NCBI GenBank assembly: GCA_913060875.1
Contig: CAJXSL010000001.1
Span: 372,001-436,000, forward strand
Direction of reading: 5' to 3'
From: an uncultured Desulfobacteraceae bacterium
GTDB taxonomy: Bacteria > Desulfobacterota > Desulfobacteria > Desulfobacterales > UBA5852
Length of the DNA: 64,000 bases
Position 1 is the stretch's first letter; every line of letters starts with the position of its first letter. The notes under the pieces are model-generated. The model made no database searches. It worked only from the letters and a program-made list of their open reading frames with translations, and was not told the DNA's origin. The translations under genes and the position numbers were made by a program. Below, one piece after another: positions 1 to 9,215 of this stretch.

Positions 1-41
1 TGTTGGGTAATGTTCCTGCCCGCCACGGGCATTGCCGGTCT

Positions 42-932
42 TTAGTTCCGGGTCACCATCAGGCGCATGGACAATTCTTTGTTGCCTGATGCATGGCCGC
101 CCCCCAGGATTTCGCGGTTGATTTCCCGCTGGCTGTCGGTTGTACCCGCTATTTCCACCCATTGGCCCAGTGGGACGACCAACTGCGTGGCCGCTTCCGC
201 AAACCGAATGGGCTGTCGCAAGCCGCGCGGGTTGAGATAGCTGATATGCGGCATGATTTCAATTTGAACGTTATTGCCCATAAGAACGGGGCGGATGTCA
301 TAGCCGGTATCCACCTTTTTAAAGGTAACCGGCCGATGAATATGACCGTGTTTGTGCGACAGCCGTGACCAGCGTTCCGGATAGGGCACGTCGTAACCGG
401 AGCTGATATAGGCGGTGCTGCCGGAACGCACCATGACGGTGTATTCACTGTCCCGCAGGCGTTGGCGTTTTTCCGAGGACAACGCCACGTCCACGCCTTC
501 CTCTCTTTTTTGGCCGACCCCGATGGTGGCGTCGCCGATCTCGATTTTTCCCCGGGTCGACACCGCCTGCTCCTTTTCCGCTTCCCGGTAGCCATATTGG
601 ACGCGGATTTTGAGTTGGGGCACCGGCTGATCGATGCGGGAAACAAACTCCAGGATACGCTTGATGTAAGCCGGGTTGTCAATGACGATCAGGGAATTGC
701 TGGGGACATCGGCGGAAATGAATCCGTACGGGCTCACCAGGGGTTTGACCATGGTCAGCATATCGCTGACATCGCGGTGAACGATACGGATTTGGGTGAT
801 TTCCTCGCTGGACTGGGCTGTGGTTGGTCCTCCATGCAGCAGCAGGCCAAAAATCAGCATGGCGGCGCCGAATATCGGCAGAAAAAAGCCCAGCCGAAAA
901 GCGGGGTTCGATTTTGGCAGAAAAAAGAGCAT
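42..932 (-). CDS. Secretin-domain envelope protein
   Basis: A 296-residue protein with an N-terminal hydrophobic signal or anchor (about residues 13-35, ending near TTAQSS). A secretin N-type domain follows (about 45-105, with the SNSLIVID and ILEFVSRID segments typical of the NolW/secretin_N fold). The C-terminal part resembles a short secretin beta-domain (YDIRPVL, EIMPHISYLNP, WVEIAGT). Full-length GspD/PilQ secretins are more than 500 residues, so this is a short relative that probably does not form a complete outer-membrane gate on its own. No type II or type III secretion genes are adjacent. The chosen ATG gives an intact signal segment, but no strong ribosome-binding site is visible. 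Family assignment is moderately sure; function is unknown. Confidence 0.7.
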   Translation of the reverse strand: MLFFLPKSNPAFRLGFFLPIFGAAMLIFGLLLHGGPTTAQSSEEITQIRIVHRDVSDMLTMVKPLVSPYGFISADVPSNSLIVIDNPAYIKRILEFVSRIDQPVPQLKIRVQYGYREAEKEQAVSTRGKIEIGDATIGVGQKREEGVDVALSSEKRQRLRDSEYTVMVRSGSTAYISSGYDVPYPERWSRLSHKHGHIHRPVTFKKVDTGYDIRPVLMGNNVQIEIMPHISYLNPRGLRQPIRFAEAATQLVVPLGQWVEIAGTTDSQREINREILGGGHASGNKELSMRLMVTRN

Positions 933-1337
933 GGTTTTTGTCTGTAATGCGGTGTTGCAAGTTTTGATTTGAACTCTCCACCTTTATTGGAGGACTCGGA
1001 GAGATTTAACCGGACCGGTTGGTTTTTTACCTACTATGGAGACAAGACCTGCGGCAAGCTAAAAAAGATGCCGGTAAGGCCACAGAGATGGTCGCCCAGC
1101 ACCAAATTGCGATCCGGTTTATGTGCTTTGGGCCAGATTATTGGGAAGGAGGGCGTCTTGCAACGGGCGATTGCGCTGAAGTAAGCGCAATCGCCCGCGT
1201 CGATTTTAGCGGGCTGCCGATTTAGGTGATGCGGCCTCTTAGGCATTGATTGGCCATGTAATAAGGATTGCCTCGTGGCGCGACTGCCGCAACGAAACCC
1301 GAGGCCTTCTCGTCGGGCTCCTCATGCCTGGGGATTG
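933..1337. other. Gene-free interval with one perfect hairpin
   Basis: About 400 bases between the secretin-like gene and dapL. All open frames here are short and lack family features. The only clear structure is the inverted repeat at 1164-1197. The part next to the secretin-like gene presumably holds its promoter, but I could not assign boxes. Confidence 0.5.
1164..1197. terminator. Perfect 14-bp hairpin, terminator-like
   Basis: CGGGCGATTGCGCT pairs perfectly with AGCGCAATCGCCCG across a six-base loop (GAAGTA). It lies downstream of dapL on the minus strand. No run of T follows on either strand, so it would be a factor-dependent terminator or an mRNA 3'-end structure rather than a classical intrinsic terminator. 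Confidence 0.45.
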
Positions 1338-2564
1338 TCAACCAATCGCCTTGCCGATGCGGTCCATCGCCGCTTCCACTTTGTCATGGTCATTGAACGC
1401 ACTGATGCGGACGTAGCCTTCGCCGCAGCGACCGAACCCCGGACCCGGGGTGCAGACGACCCCTGCCTGGTGCAGGAGCAGGTCGAAAAAGTCCCAAGCG
1501 TTTCGGCCGCCTGTATTGACCCAGATATAGGGCGAGTTCTCGCCGCCGATGTGGTCATAGCCCAGGTTGGTGATACGTTCCCGAATCAAGGCCGCGTTTT
1601 TGAGGTAATAGTCCACCAGGGCCTTGGTTTGGGCTTGCCCTTCCGGAGAATAGACCGCCGCGGCTGCCTTTTGGACCGGATAGGAAACCCCATTGAACTT
1701 GGTGGTATGGCGCCGGTTCCAGAGGGCGTTGAGGTCGTGGGCCGCGCCATCGCTGTCGTAGGCGCGGCACACCTTGGGGACCACCGTATAGGCGCAGCGC
1801 GTGCCGGTAAAACCGGCTGTTTTTGAAAAACTGCGGAATTCGACGGCCACTTCTTTGGCCCCTTCGATTTCATAAATCGAATGGGGCAGGGCGTCATCCC
1901 TGATAAAGGATTCGTAGGCGGCGTCAAAAAGAATGAGCGCTTTGTTGTCCCGGGCAAAAGCGACCCACTGGGACAAAGCGTCCCGACCGATGGTGGCGCC
2001 GGTGGGATTGTTGGGAAAGCAGAGATAAATAAGATCCACCGGCTCTTCCGGAAAAGCCGGCAGAAAGCCATTGTCGGCCATGCTGGGCATATAGACGACA
2101 CCGCCGTAGCGGCCGTCTTTGTAGACCCCGGTGCGTCCCGCCATGACGTTGGTATCCAGGTAGACCGGGTAAACCGGGTCCGGAATGGCGACCTTGATGT
2201 CCGTGGCGAAAAGCTCCTGGATATTTGCTGTGTCGCATTTGGATCCGTCGCTCACGAAGATTTCACCGGGATCGATATCCGCATTGCGGGCCTGGAAATC
2301 ATGCGCAGCGATGGTCTCGCGCAGGAACGGGTAGCCCTGTTCAGGGCCGTAGCCTTTGAAAGACGGACCTGCCGCCAGTTCATCGACGCCCGCGTGGAAC
2401 GCCTGGATGCATGCCTCCGGCAGGGGACGGGTCACATCCCCGATCCCCAGTTTGATGATATCCATGTCAGGGTTGGCTTCCTGGAAAGCTGCGACGCGTT
2501 TGGCAATTTCGCTGAACAAATAGGAGGATTGAAGTTTGCGGTAGTTTTCGTTGATTCTAATCAT
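1338..2564 (-). CDS. dapL: LL-diaminopimelate aminotransferase
   Basis: A 408-residue, full-length PLP-dependent fold-type I aminotransferase. DapL converts tetrahydrodipicolinate plus glutamate directly to LL-diaminopimelate, a short cut to lysine and peptidoglycan precursors. The diagnostic N-terminus ([11 protein letters not shown] then YLFSEIAKR), the [12 protein letters not shown] segment, the FPNNPTGA motif and the PLP-lysine motif [10 protein letters not shown] (Lys about 248) all match the family. A GAAAGGTG ribosome-binding site precedes the ATG at 2564. The gene stands alone, with no other lysine-pathway genes nearby. The enzyme is common in Desulfobacterota, Chlamydiae, cyanobacteria and plants. 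Confidence 0.96.
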   Translation of the reverse strand: MIRINENYRKLQSSYLFSEIAKRVAAFQEANPDMDIIKLGIGDVTRPLPEACIQAFHAGVDELAAGPSFKGYGPEQGYPFLRETIAAHDFQARNADIDPGEIFVSDGSKCDTANIQELFATDIKVAIPDPVYPVYLDTNVMAGRTGVYKDGRYGGVVYMPSMADNGFLPAFPEEPVDLIYLCFPNNPTGATIGRDALSQWVAFARDNKALILFDAAYESFIRDDALPHSIYEIEGAKEVAVEFRSFSKTAGFTGTRCAYTVVPKVCRAYDSDGAAHDLNALWNRRHTTKFNGVSYPVQKAAAAVYSPEGQAQTKALVDYYLKNAALIRERITNLGYDHIGGENSPYIWVNTGGRNAWDFFDLLLHQAGVVCTPGPGFGRCGEGYVRISAFNDHDKVEAAMDRIGKAIG

Positions 2565-2904
2565 TTGGCAACACCTTTCTCACTCAAAGCCGGAAGGTTT
2601 CTGCACAGGTATGCGTTAACAGATTCAATATATTTCGGTTAAAAATTTATTTATTAACATGTTCCGCTATCGATTCTCAAGAATCAAAGTACACCTTTAA
2701 AAAATTTGAACACAGCAACCACATTATCTTAAATGACCAATTGCGATGGCAAAATTTATATTAAATGTATGACAATTAAGCATAATTACCAATAGGTGAT
2801 ACCCGGGGGGATGCAATCAACAAAAAGTGTAGTACCCGTCGAACACCAGGGGGTGTTTGAAAATGGACATATAAAGGTCTGGGGTATTGCGGCACTCTTA
2901 AGGT

Positions 2905-2942
2905 GGGGGTAATGGGGAGGGGGGCAAGTATACAAGGGGGGG
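2905..2942 (+). other. Potential G-quadruplex motif
   Basis: Four G runs of five, four, six and seven bases (2905-2909, 2914-2917, 2919-2924, 2936-2942) are separated by loops of four, one and eleven bases. This fits a loose quadruplex pattern on the plus strand. It sits in non-coding DNA with further G tracts nearby. Confidence 0.5.
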
Positions 2943-3492
2943 AGCATCCACCCTATATGGGAACGAGATGCCTTTGAAAATAAATACTTTGAAGGCAAAA
3001 AATGTGAATATGATATAAATACAGTAAGATATAATTATCTTGCTGTGTTGGTGTGCATTGAGCATCGGTAAAGGGCCGTCCCCCCCGAGGTCTTCTCAAG
3101 ACCCTGGGTGTAAAATCAGCAAAAAGAGGGGGTGAAATTCTCATTTTTAGCCTGGTTTTGCCACAGAATTTACTTGGCTGATGTTTTAAAATTCCATATC
3201 ATAATAATATCAGGCGTTTTTATAGGGTAAAGAAGAGAGCGACAAATAATGGTGAGTGGAATTTTACCGTGCACACCCCGTTTCGAAATGATTTTGAAGT
3301 ATCATCATTTTTTTGACAGGTGGGGGCAGGGGGGCACGGCAATACCGGTTTGAAGAAGGGTGATGCAAAAATAGGGGGGGGGAGAAATACAAGTCGTTGG
3401 GGGATGCCCCCGGGGGGACACCAAAAACGCGGATGTGTGCGGTTAGGATTCATCCTTAACGGTACCCCTTTTGGGGGCGGTGGTTGTTGGGC

Positions 3493-3518
3493 ATGCCCTC
3501 CACCGCAATGGAGGGCAT
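3493..3518. terminator. Hairpin just after the TrmO gene
   Basis: ATGCCCTCCA pairs with TGGAGGGCAT across a six-base loop, seven bases beyond the stop codon of the minus-strand TrmO-type gene. It is GC-rich and well placed for a terminator. However, no T tract follows, so factor-independent termination is uncertain. Confidence 0.45.
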
Positions 3519-3524
3519 CGATCC

Positions 3525-4076
3525 TTACTCACCGTCCATATCGAGTTCCCTTTCGATCCGGTGCACCCACTCGGGTACCGTAGCCTTGGCGACGTCATGA
3601 TAGGCGCGCATATAAGGCTTGATATCGATCAGGGGGCTGCCGTCCACGGCCTCCAGCCCCTTGACGGTAAGGACGTTGCCCTCCCTTTTCAGCAGCCGCA
3701 CTGTGGAGACCAGGACAGGGTTAGGTCTGGCCGGACTGCGGGTGGCGAAGATGCCCTGCATGGGAAGGTCTTTGCGGCCCATGGGGTGAACTTTGCGAAG
3801 CTTGCGCCGTTCCGGGTCGATCAAGTGCGGCCAGTAGAGCACCACAATATGTGAGAATCCTTCGATGCCATCGAGCAGTTCGGTCCAGGGTTCGAAAATG
3901 AACAGACTGCTGACCGTATCGTTGATCTCCTGATGATGGGCGCGCATTTGGTCCATCCGCTTTTGGAGTTCAATATCCGACTCACCAGCCTTCAGAATGG
4001 GATTTTTGATGGGGCTTTGCACTTTTCCCACAGGATTGAAGTGCAGCGCTAATGGTTTGGTATCCGTGTTGCTCAT
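3525..4076 (-). CDS. TrmO/TsaA-family SAM-dependent methyltransferase
   Basis: A 183-residue protein of the UPF0066/TsaA family. The signature GIFATRSPARPNP, followed by VSTVRLL and the GLEAVDGSPLIDIKPY strand, is clear. Characterised TrmO N6-methylates the t6A37 base of some threonine tRNAs with S-adenosylmethionine. Related proteins in anaerobes often sit beside metal or cofactor genes, and their substrate is less certain. It is the last gene of a minus-strand run after the FmdE-domain gene (about 100 bases apart). A start at MSNTDTK with AGGAG upstream is well supported. Family membership is sure; the exact substrate is not. Confidence 0.88.
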   Translation of the reverse strand: MSNTDTKPLALHFNPVGKVQSPIKNPILKAGESDIELQKRMDQMRAHHQEINDTVSSLFIFEPWTELLDGIEGFSHIVVLYWPHLIDPERRKLRKVHPMGRKDLPMQGIFATRSPARPNPVLVSTVRLLKREGNVLTVKGLEAVDGSPLIDIKPYMRAYHDVAKATVPEWVHRIERELDMDGE

Positions 4077-4177
4077 TGTGACTCCTCCTAAAATGGTTAG
4101 CCCGGATTCGTGTTCTCAGAATTGTTTCGATGACCTTGCGGCGACCGACCGGACTCCTGTAATAATCATTTCCGTTC

Positions 4178-5176
4178 CTAATCCCTGACCAGGCCGGCCA
4201 ATTCATAGGGGTTGCTGCCGGCCTGGGTCATGCGTTGATAAAGGGGTTCGTCCAGATCGAAAGTTGCCACCGCGGAGACGAAGCGGTCCGGATCGTCCAG
4301 ATAGTCCAGGGCGGACAGCACCTGGGCCGCCTTGGGGGTTCCTTGGGGGGCGAACGCCCGCAAACGATCAAAATTGAAACTCAGGGCAACACCCCGGCCG
4401 GTTTTCTGCTCCCGGTTCCAGATCAACAGGATGGCCGCCGGATTCGGCACGGAAACAGCTTTCAGCTGTTTCGGCGAAAGGGGTTTGACGACCAGGCCCC
4501 TTTTGCCCGGTGTGCAGTCCAGCACCACCTGAAAGGCGTCTTCCTTGCACCATACCGGACAGGCCAGCACGGTGTAACGCTCCCCTTTGGCAAGGGGGTA
4601 ATGGCTCTGGATGTAGTGGGCCATCAGGTAGCCCGAGGTCAGGCCGGGGCAGATATGATTGTGCAACTCGGCCGACTTCAGAAAATCGTAGGGGCCGTCC
4701 TTGGCCCACACATTGGCAATCGCGGCCAGGGTGAAAAGATCGCGTCCGGCCTGGTAGTCGCCGGTCCGCTCCCAGAAGGCGGGTTGCACGATGGCCTCCG
4801 GCCCCATGTCAAGGGACTGGGCCGACCAGGTTCCGTCCATCCGGCTGATGATGACGGCCTGGCCGGAGGTTTTGTGAAAGAGCATGAAGCGCAGGGGGTG
4901 GGACTGGGGGCGCTGGAAGAAGAGCAGGTTGCCGCGGCCCACGGTGCAGCCGGTCAGGACCTGGGTCTTCCCCAGGTATGGCAGGGCACTTGCGCCGTCA
5001 ATCACGACATAGGGGGCATCGGTCATCAGCAGCAGTCGGGGGTCATCTTTTACGACCGACAAGGTATGCATGGCGTTGGAAACGACCTTGTCGAAGGAGG
5101 AAGCGGATGCGTTAGCAGCACCGAGCAAAGACATGCCGACGGCTATGGTCAGGAGAAAGCGGATTTGTTTCTTCAT
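4178..5176 (-). CDS. Periplasmic FmdE-domain protein
   Basis: A 332-residue protein starting at MKKQIRF, chosen because AAGGAG lies nine bases upstream and a clean signal peptide (cut near ANASA) follows. The central HNHICPG motif is the metal-binding signature of the FmdE family, named after a subunit associated with molybdenum/tungsten formylmethanofuran dehydrogenase. CPVWC follows further on, with cysteines that could add ligands. Here the domain is exported, so it is not a methanogenic subunit. It follows a TonB-dependent receptor by about 100 bases and precedes TrmO. This suggests a periplasmic metal, cofactor or chelate-binding role for the uptake locus. The role is inference; the domain call is firm. 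Confidence 0.82.
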   Translation of the reverse strand: MKKQIRFLLTIAVGMSLLGAANASASSFDKVVSNAMHTLSVVKDDPRLLLMTDAPYVVIDGASALPYLGKTQVLTGCTVGRGNLLFFQRPQSHPLRFMLFHKTSGQAVIISRMDGTWSAQSLDMGPEAIVQPAFWERTGDYQAGRDLFTLAAIANVWAKDGPYDFLKSAELHNHICPGLTSGYLMAHYIQSHYPLAKGERYTVLACPVWCKEDAFQVVLDCTPGKRGLVVKPLSPKQLKAVSVPNPAAILLIWNREQKTGRGVALSFNFDRLRAFAPQGTPKAAQVLSALDYLDDPDRFVSAVATFDLDEPLYQRMTQAGSNPYELAGLVRD

Positions 5177-5273
5177 TTTGAGAGGCTCCTTTTTTGTCTG
5201 TAAAGGTTCAGTGTTTGTTGTAAGCCACGACGATGTCGAGTGAAGGCATGGATTCATCGCGTGATTCTTTCGG

Positions 5274-7388
5274 TTAAAACGAGAGGCTCAGCGACGCCCC
5301 GAAGAATCGGTCCGTGGCCGGATAGCCCGAGGTGTCGTAGTATTCTTCGTCAAAAAGGTTTTTCACGTAGACGTTGAGCACCGCCTTCTGAAGCGGTCCC
5401 TGGTTTTCGCAAAGGATCTGCTCGATGCCGAAATCCACGGTATGGTAAGCGTCGATCTCGACTTCCCGGAAGTTCCAGACATCCGGGGCGATCTCTTCGG
5501 AAATTTCCGTGACTTCGTCGCTCTGGTAATAGTAGTCCAGCATCAGGGCGGTCTTCTCGAAGAGTTGGTAGCGCAGGCCGGCGCTCACGCGGTGCTCAGA
5601 GCGCTGATCCAGTTCGGTCTCGCCGGCCGGCTCGTCGCCCCGGTTGTCAAAGTCCTGCCAGGAATAGCCGAGCGTGAAGGAGAGGTCGTCCATCAGGTGG
5701 CCACCCACCTCCACATCGATGCCGTGGCGATAGACTTCATCGAGATTGATCTTGTAGTCGCTGTAGCGCAGGGCCCCCGCGCCGGCACCCGAGAAGTTGG
5801 CATAGGTGCTGTTGGTGGCGATGTAGTCCTTGATGTCGTAAAAGGAGAAATTAAACTTGAACGTGATGTCCCGCCACAGGCGGCGGCTCAGAATGAAATC
5901 GTAGCCCACGCCGTGCTCGGGGTTCAGAAAAAGGCCGGCCGGGCGTCCCTGGGGGTTGTAGTCCCCGTGGTAGTCCGGGGCGCGCCATATCTTGCTGACT
6001 CCCACCGAAAACGATGTGTCCCGCAGCCAGGGGGCCAGTTCGTCCATCTTCCAGGTGAGAAAGGATTTGGGCACGAACTGGTTCCAGTTACGGCTTTCCA
6101 TAGGTCCGTAGGCCGGGTTCCACACTGCGCCGCTCCCGGAAAGATTGCTCACGTGGATCTTGACGTATTCGTAGCGCAGCCCCAAAGTCAGCTCCAGGGA
6201 TGGCAAAATATTCCAGCGGTGCTGCATAAAGCCGGCTTTTTTGTAGATCCGTTCGTTCTTCTCGGAATCGTCCAGAACGTTGCCGTTGTCGTAGAGGCGG
6301 GCCAGGTCGAACCCCACGGTGGTGGTGTGGTTCGGCAGCCATTGGATATCGTCCTTGAACTTGACGCCTTGAGACCACCAGGTCGTGTCCAGCTCCGAGC
6401 GTTCCGTGTCTCCGAGGTTGACAAAGTAGCTTCGGTTGCGTTGTTCCTTGCTATAGTAGGCCCCCAGGTGGATCAGGCCGACCGGCGAGGGCTGCTCCCA
6501 GTTCATGCGCCAGGCATGGGACTCACCGTCCCAGGTGGGTTCCTGGAAGGCGTCGAAGGGGCCATCCTCGCTGCGGGGGTAGTCCGAATCATAGTCCCCA
6601 TAGGTGGCTCCAGGGTTGTTGACCGGCGCGTCGCGGTCCGTGTCGGTGCCTGACAAGCTCAAGGTCGCGAAACCGTCCGCCGGCAGCAGATAGCCGATGC
6701 GCCCGTAGAGGGTTTCGATGTCGGTTTCGTTGTGGCGCAGGTAGCCGTCGGTGAGATAGCGCCGGTAGGCCATATCGTAAGTGAAATCCTCGACCGCGCC
6801 CTGAACGGTGGCGAGGTTGTCCCAGGTTTCATAAGAACCGTAGCTCGAGGTCAGGGTCACGTCCGGCTTCAGGCTGTCGTGGTGATGGGGTTTTTCCGAA
6901 ACCATGTTGATGACGCCGCCGATGCTTTTACTGTCATAAAGGGCCGAGTGCGGCCCCGGCAGGATTTCCACTTCTTGGATCAGAAAGGTGGGCAGCAGGG
7001 CGTAGTCCACGATGTTGCTGGACTTGCGGCCGCCGGTTTTCTGGACCGTGAGATCGTCGATGGCGGTGACAAAGCGCTTGGAACTGAACCCTCTCAGGAA
7101 AATGGAGTCGATGCCGGGGTCCAGGTTGCTGGCGCCGCGAAAATCCACGATGGCCCGGGTTTTCAGCGTATCCAGGATGCTGGTTGGGGGCCCGATGGTC
7201 TTGAATTCCTCCAAGTCGATCACAGTGCCGGTGGGGGGTTGCTCAATCCCGGGGGCACCGCCTTTGTCCTCCACGACGATATCCTCGAGTTGCTGCAGTT
7301 CTCCCGGAGGGGGCTCCTCCGCCACCGCGGGCGTTCCCGCCCACAGAATAAAAAACGCTGTTAGCCAAATTATTACGGACCTAAGCAT
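5274..7388 (-). CDS. TonB-dependent outer-membrane receptor
   Basis: A 704-residue protein with a signal peptide (MLRSVIIWLTAFF to AVAEE), then a TonB-box-like stretch (LEDIVVED). A plug domain follows (SIFLRGFSSKRF, then VEILPGPHSALYDSKSIGGVINMV). A large 22-strand-type barrel ends in FGASLSLSF, with the aromatic C-terminus expected for BAM insertion. The start at 7388 has AAGGAGGG nine bases upstream; a longer open frame lacks this support. Substrate is not evident: no siderophore synthesis genes are nearby. The downstream FmdE-domain gene and the upstream TonB machinery suggest a metal chelate or cofactor. A roughly 200-base leader separates it from the 65-residue gene. Confidence 0.93.
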   Translation of the reverse strand: MLRSVIIWLTAFFILWAGTPAVAEEPPPGELQQLEDIVVEDKGGAPGIEQPPTGTVIDLEEFKTIGPPTSILDTLKTRAIVDFRGASNLDPGIDSIFLRGFSSKRFVTAIDDLTVQKTGGRKSSNIVDYALLPTFLIQEVEILPGPHSALYDSKSIGGVINMVSEKPHHHDSLKPDVTLTSSYGSYETWDNLATVQGAVEDFTYDMAYRRYLTDGYLRHNETDIETLYGRIGYLLPADGFATLSLSGTDTDRDAPVNNPGATYGDYDSDYPRSEDGPFDAFQEPTWDGESHAWRMNWEQPSPVGLIHLGAYYSKEQRNRSYFVNLGDTERSELDTTWWSQGVKFKDDIQWLPNHTTTVGFDLARLYDNGNVLDDSEKNERIYKKAGFMQHRWNILPSLELTLGLRYEYVKIHVSNLSGSGAVWNPAYGPMESRNWNQFVPKSFLTWKMDELAPWLRDTSFSVGVSKIWRAPDYHGDYNPQGRPAGLFLNPEHGVGYDFILSRRLWRDITFKFNFSFYDIKDYIATNSTYANFSGAGAGALRYSDYKINLDEVYRHGIDVEVGGHLMDDLSFTLGYSWQDFDNRGDEPAGETELDQRSEHRVSAGLRYQLFEKTALMLDYYYQSDEVTEISEEIAPDVWNFREVEIDAYHTVDFGIEQILCENQGPLQKAVLNVYVKNLFDEEYYDTSGYPATDRFFGASLSLSF

Positions 7389-7596
7389 ACTATGTGTCCC
7401 TCCTTTGTTCCCGTTGGTCTTAAAGAGCACCCTTCGGCGTTCGGCCTGGGGGTGCCGACCCGGCAATTGACGCGGGAGGGTCTTCGGTGTAGGGTTTCCA
7501 CCGAGGCTCCCCTTAGCCGGGGGCTTCATTCGCGAAGGCAGCCGTGGTCTCCTGGTCGGGATGCGGCTGCCTTTTTAGATCGTAACCGTTTATCCT
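7389..7596 (-). promoter_or_regulatory. Structured leader upstream of the TonB receptor
   Basis: About 200 bases precede the receptor start and are rich in pairable segments. An eight-base stem GGCAGCCG/CGGCTGCC (about 7537-7572) and a CGGTG/CACCG stem lie within GC-rich DNA. On the plus strand the first stem is followed by five T, so it also looks like an intrinsic terminator pointing the other way. I could not match it to a riboswitch class. The FmdE context makes the Mo/W-cofactor class worth testing. Confidence 0.35.
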
Positions 7597-7794
7597 TCAG
7601 AGCAGATCCAAAGCCCGGCGAAAGGCGGCGTTGCCCTGTCCCGTGAGATCGATGGCTACTCCCAGTGCTTGGCGGCTGGCGGTCAGGCCGGCGGCCTCCA
7701 GTTCGTCGGCGAAACGGCGGTAGTCGCCAACATAACTCTCGTTGTGGCTGAGCCCGAGCTGAAGGCGAATTTTCGCTCTTTCCTTGATGTCCAT
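7597..7794 (-). CDS. Small conserved-looking protein, unknown
   Basis: 65 residues, charged, no signal peptide or membrane segment, predicted mostly helical (ERAKIRLQLGL, RRFADELEAAGL). The ATG has GAGGAG seven bases upstream, and the gene lies 26 bases after the TPR gene in the same direction, so it is probably translated as part of the TonB operon. I do not recognise a family. The tight spacing on one side and the long leader on the other suggest it ends one transcription unit. Confidence 0.6.
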   Translation of the reverse strand: MDIKERAKIRLQLGLSHNESYVGDYRRFADELEAAGLTASRQALGVAIDLTGQGNAAFRRALDLL

Positions 7795-7820
7795 GCGATA
7801 TCTCCTCGTGTTGATCGATA

Positions 7821-9188
7821 TTATCGGGTTTGCGTACCGGCAGCGGGCAGGCGGCGCATGGCCATCAGCGCGGCCTGGCGCTGGCCCTGGAAATTGACCG
7901 CCTTGGCCAGAGCCACGCGGCCGGCGGCCGCATCCTGAAGCTGAAGGGCGGCATAGCCGGCCATCAACCAGGCCCTACCGGCCCGGCGCCGGTCGGCCTG
8001 GGCCACGCGCCGGTAGGCCTGGCCGGCCTCCTCGAAGCGATCAAGGGCGTAAAGCAGGTCAGCCTCTGTCATCAGGAGATCACCGTCGCAGGTTTCCGGC
8101 TTAAAACGTCGGCAGACGTCCAGGGCCTCCTGGAGGCGATCCAACTGCTGCAAAGCCCGTACGAGGCTTTTCAGAAGGCGCAGCTCACAGTCTTTTTCTA
8201 GGGCGGCTGTATACAAAGGCACGGCTTTGACCGGAATACCCACCTGCAAGTGAAGGTCAGCCACCAGCCTGGTTTCCTGGCGGGAAAGGGGCCTCAGATA
8301 GCCGACCACCGTCATGGCCATGAGGGCCTGTTCATAGCGGTTGTCCTGCAGCGCCACGTGGGCCATGGCGTGCCACCACTTGGCCTGCAGGGGGGCCTCG
8401 CGGGTCAAGTGCCGAATCAAATCCCGGGCGGCTTGGTCCATTTCCAACTGGAGATATTGATGCAACAGGATTTCCTGCCACTGGATCTGCTTCTCTCCAA
8501 CGGTGGTGGCCGCCAATCGGCGAATGTGCGGTAGCGCACGGCGCACTCGGTTTTCGGCCAGCAGGGCATGGACGTAGTTTTCCCGCCAGGCGGGTTGGAT
8601 TGCTTCCGCGTGTTGGGCGAAGAGTTTATCAAAGGCGGCTATGGCGGGACCGTATTGCTCGGCCATGAGCAGGGCCGCCGCGCTGCTGTATAGGTATTCA
8701 GGATCCGGCGAAGGCACACGGGTATAGGCCTCGGCAAACCCCCGGGCAGCAGTGGCGTAATCTTTCAGAGCGTAGCCGGCCTGGGCCAGGTTCAGCCAGG
8801 AGGATATGTGGTCGGGATCCCGTTGCAGGGCCATTTCATAGGCAGCCCGGGCCGGGTGGAAGTCTTCCTGCAAGAGATGGCAGGTGCCCAGAGCGAAATA
8901 GATCTCGGGATGGTGAGCGCCCCGGGGATCGTCGCCGGACGGCCCCGGAAAGGGGTCGCCGTGGGCCTGGAACTCCCGGAGCAGGGCCGTCGCCTGCGCG
9001 TAGGCATTGTCCTGGATCAGGCGGGCGGCACGGGACAGCACGACCCGGGCCGGTCCGGGCAGATCGGGGCTGTCCGCACTGGCCGGCAACGCCGCCGAGC
9101 CGATAAAAACGACCCATAAAACACCTGTCAGCAGGGCCGTTCGCATGGGCTGACGGGCGCATAAGGCATGACCAATAAAGCGTTGCAT
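7821..9188 (-). CDS. TPR-repeat protein of the TonB locus
   Basis: 455 residues starting at MQRFIGH (GGAGGG upstream); MRTALLT a few residues later is an alternative start that directly begins the signal peptide (cut after PASADS). Repeated TPR-type helices run through the protein (for example YFALGTCHLLQEDF, SSWLNLAQAGYALKDY, LLMTEADLLYALDRF). TPR proteins at the end of DUF3450-TtpC-ExbB-ExbD-TonB operons are a known arrangement in Vibrio, Shewanella and relatives. They are thought to work with that TonB system in the periplasm. Its exact partner here is inferred. Confidence 0.85.
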   Translation of the reverse strand: MQRFIGHALCARQPMRTALLTGVLWVVFIGSAALPASADSPDLPGPARVVLSRAARLIQDNAYAQATALLREFQAHGDPFPGPSGDDPRGAHHPEIYFALGTCHLLQEDFHPARAAYEMALQRDPDHISSWLNLAQAGYALKDYATAARGFAEAYTRVPSPDPEYLYSSAAALLMAEQYGPAIAAFDKLFAQHAEAIQPAWRENYVHALLAENRVRRALPHIRRLAATTVGEKQIQWQEILLHQYLQLEMDQAARDLIRHLTREAPLQAKWWHAMAHVALQDNRYEQALMAMTVVGYLRPLSRQETRLVADLHLQVGIPVKAVPLYTAALEKDCELRLLKSLVRALQQLDRLQEALDVCRRFKPETCDGDLLMTEADLLYALDRFEEAGQAYRRVAQADRRRAGRAWLMAGYAALQLQDAAAGRVALAKAVNFQGQRQAALMAMRRLPAAGTQTR

Positions 9189-9215
9189 GAGTAAACCCTC
9201 CAATACGGTTTGCGG

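Larger units (their letters stand above)
2565..3524. other. 960-bp gene-free region, AT-rich with long G tracts
   Basis: No frame in this interval shows a recognisable protein. The part near dapL is strongly AT-rich and probably holds its promoter. The rest alternates AT-rich DNA with many G homopolymers on the plus strand, including a four-tract cluster at 2905-2942 and nine consecutive G at 3374-3382. It may be decayed sequence or a structured element. I see no inverted repeat that would mark a mobile element. Confidence 0.5.

Noticed and set aside
93-981. Open frames opposite or offset to the secretin-like gene
   Set aside because: They are antisense or shifted shadows of a gene with clear domain features, and lack any family signal themselves.
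4235-5203. 322-residue plus-strand frame opposite the FmdE gene, and similar long antisense frames opposite the TonB receptor, TtpC and acyl-CoA genes
   Set aside because: High GC content creates long open antisense frames; translations are low in structure and the opposite strand encodes recognisable proteins.
7389-7600. Cobalamin riboswitch upstream of the TonB receptor
   Set aside because: B12 riboswitches often precede such receptors, but the GCCACTG box and the rest of the consensus are absent here.
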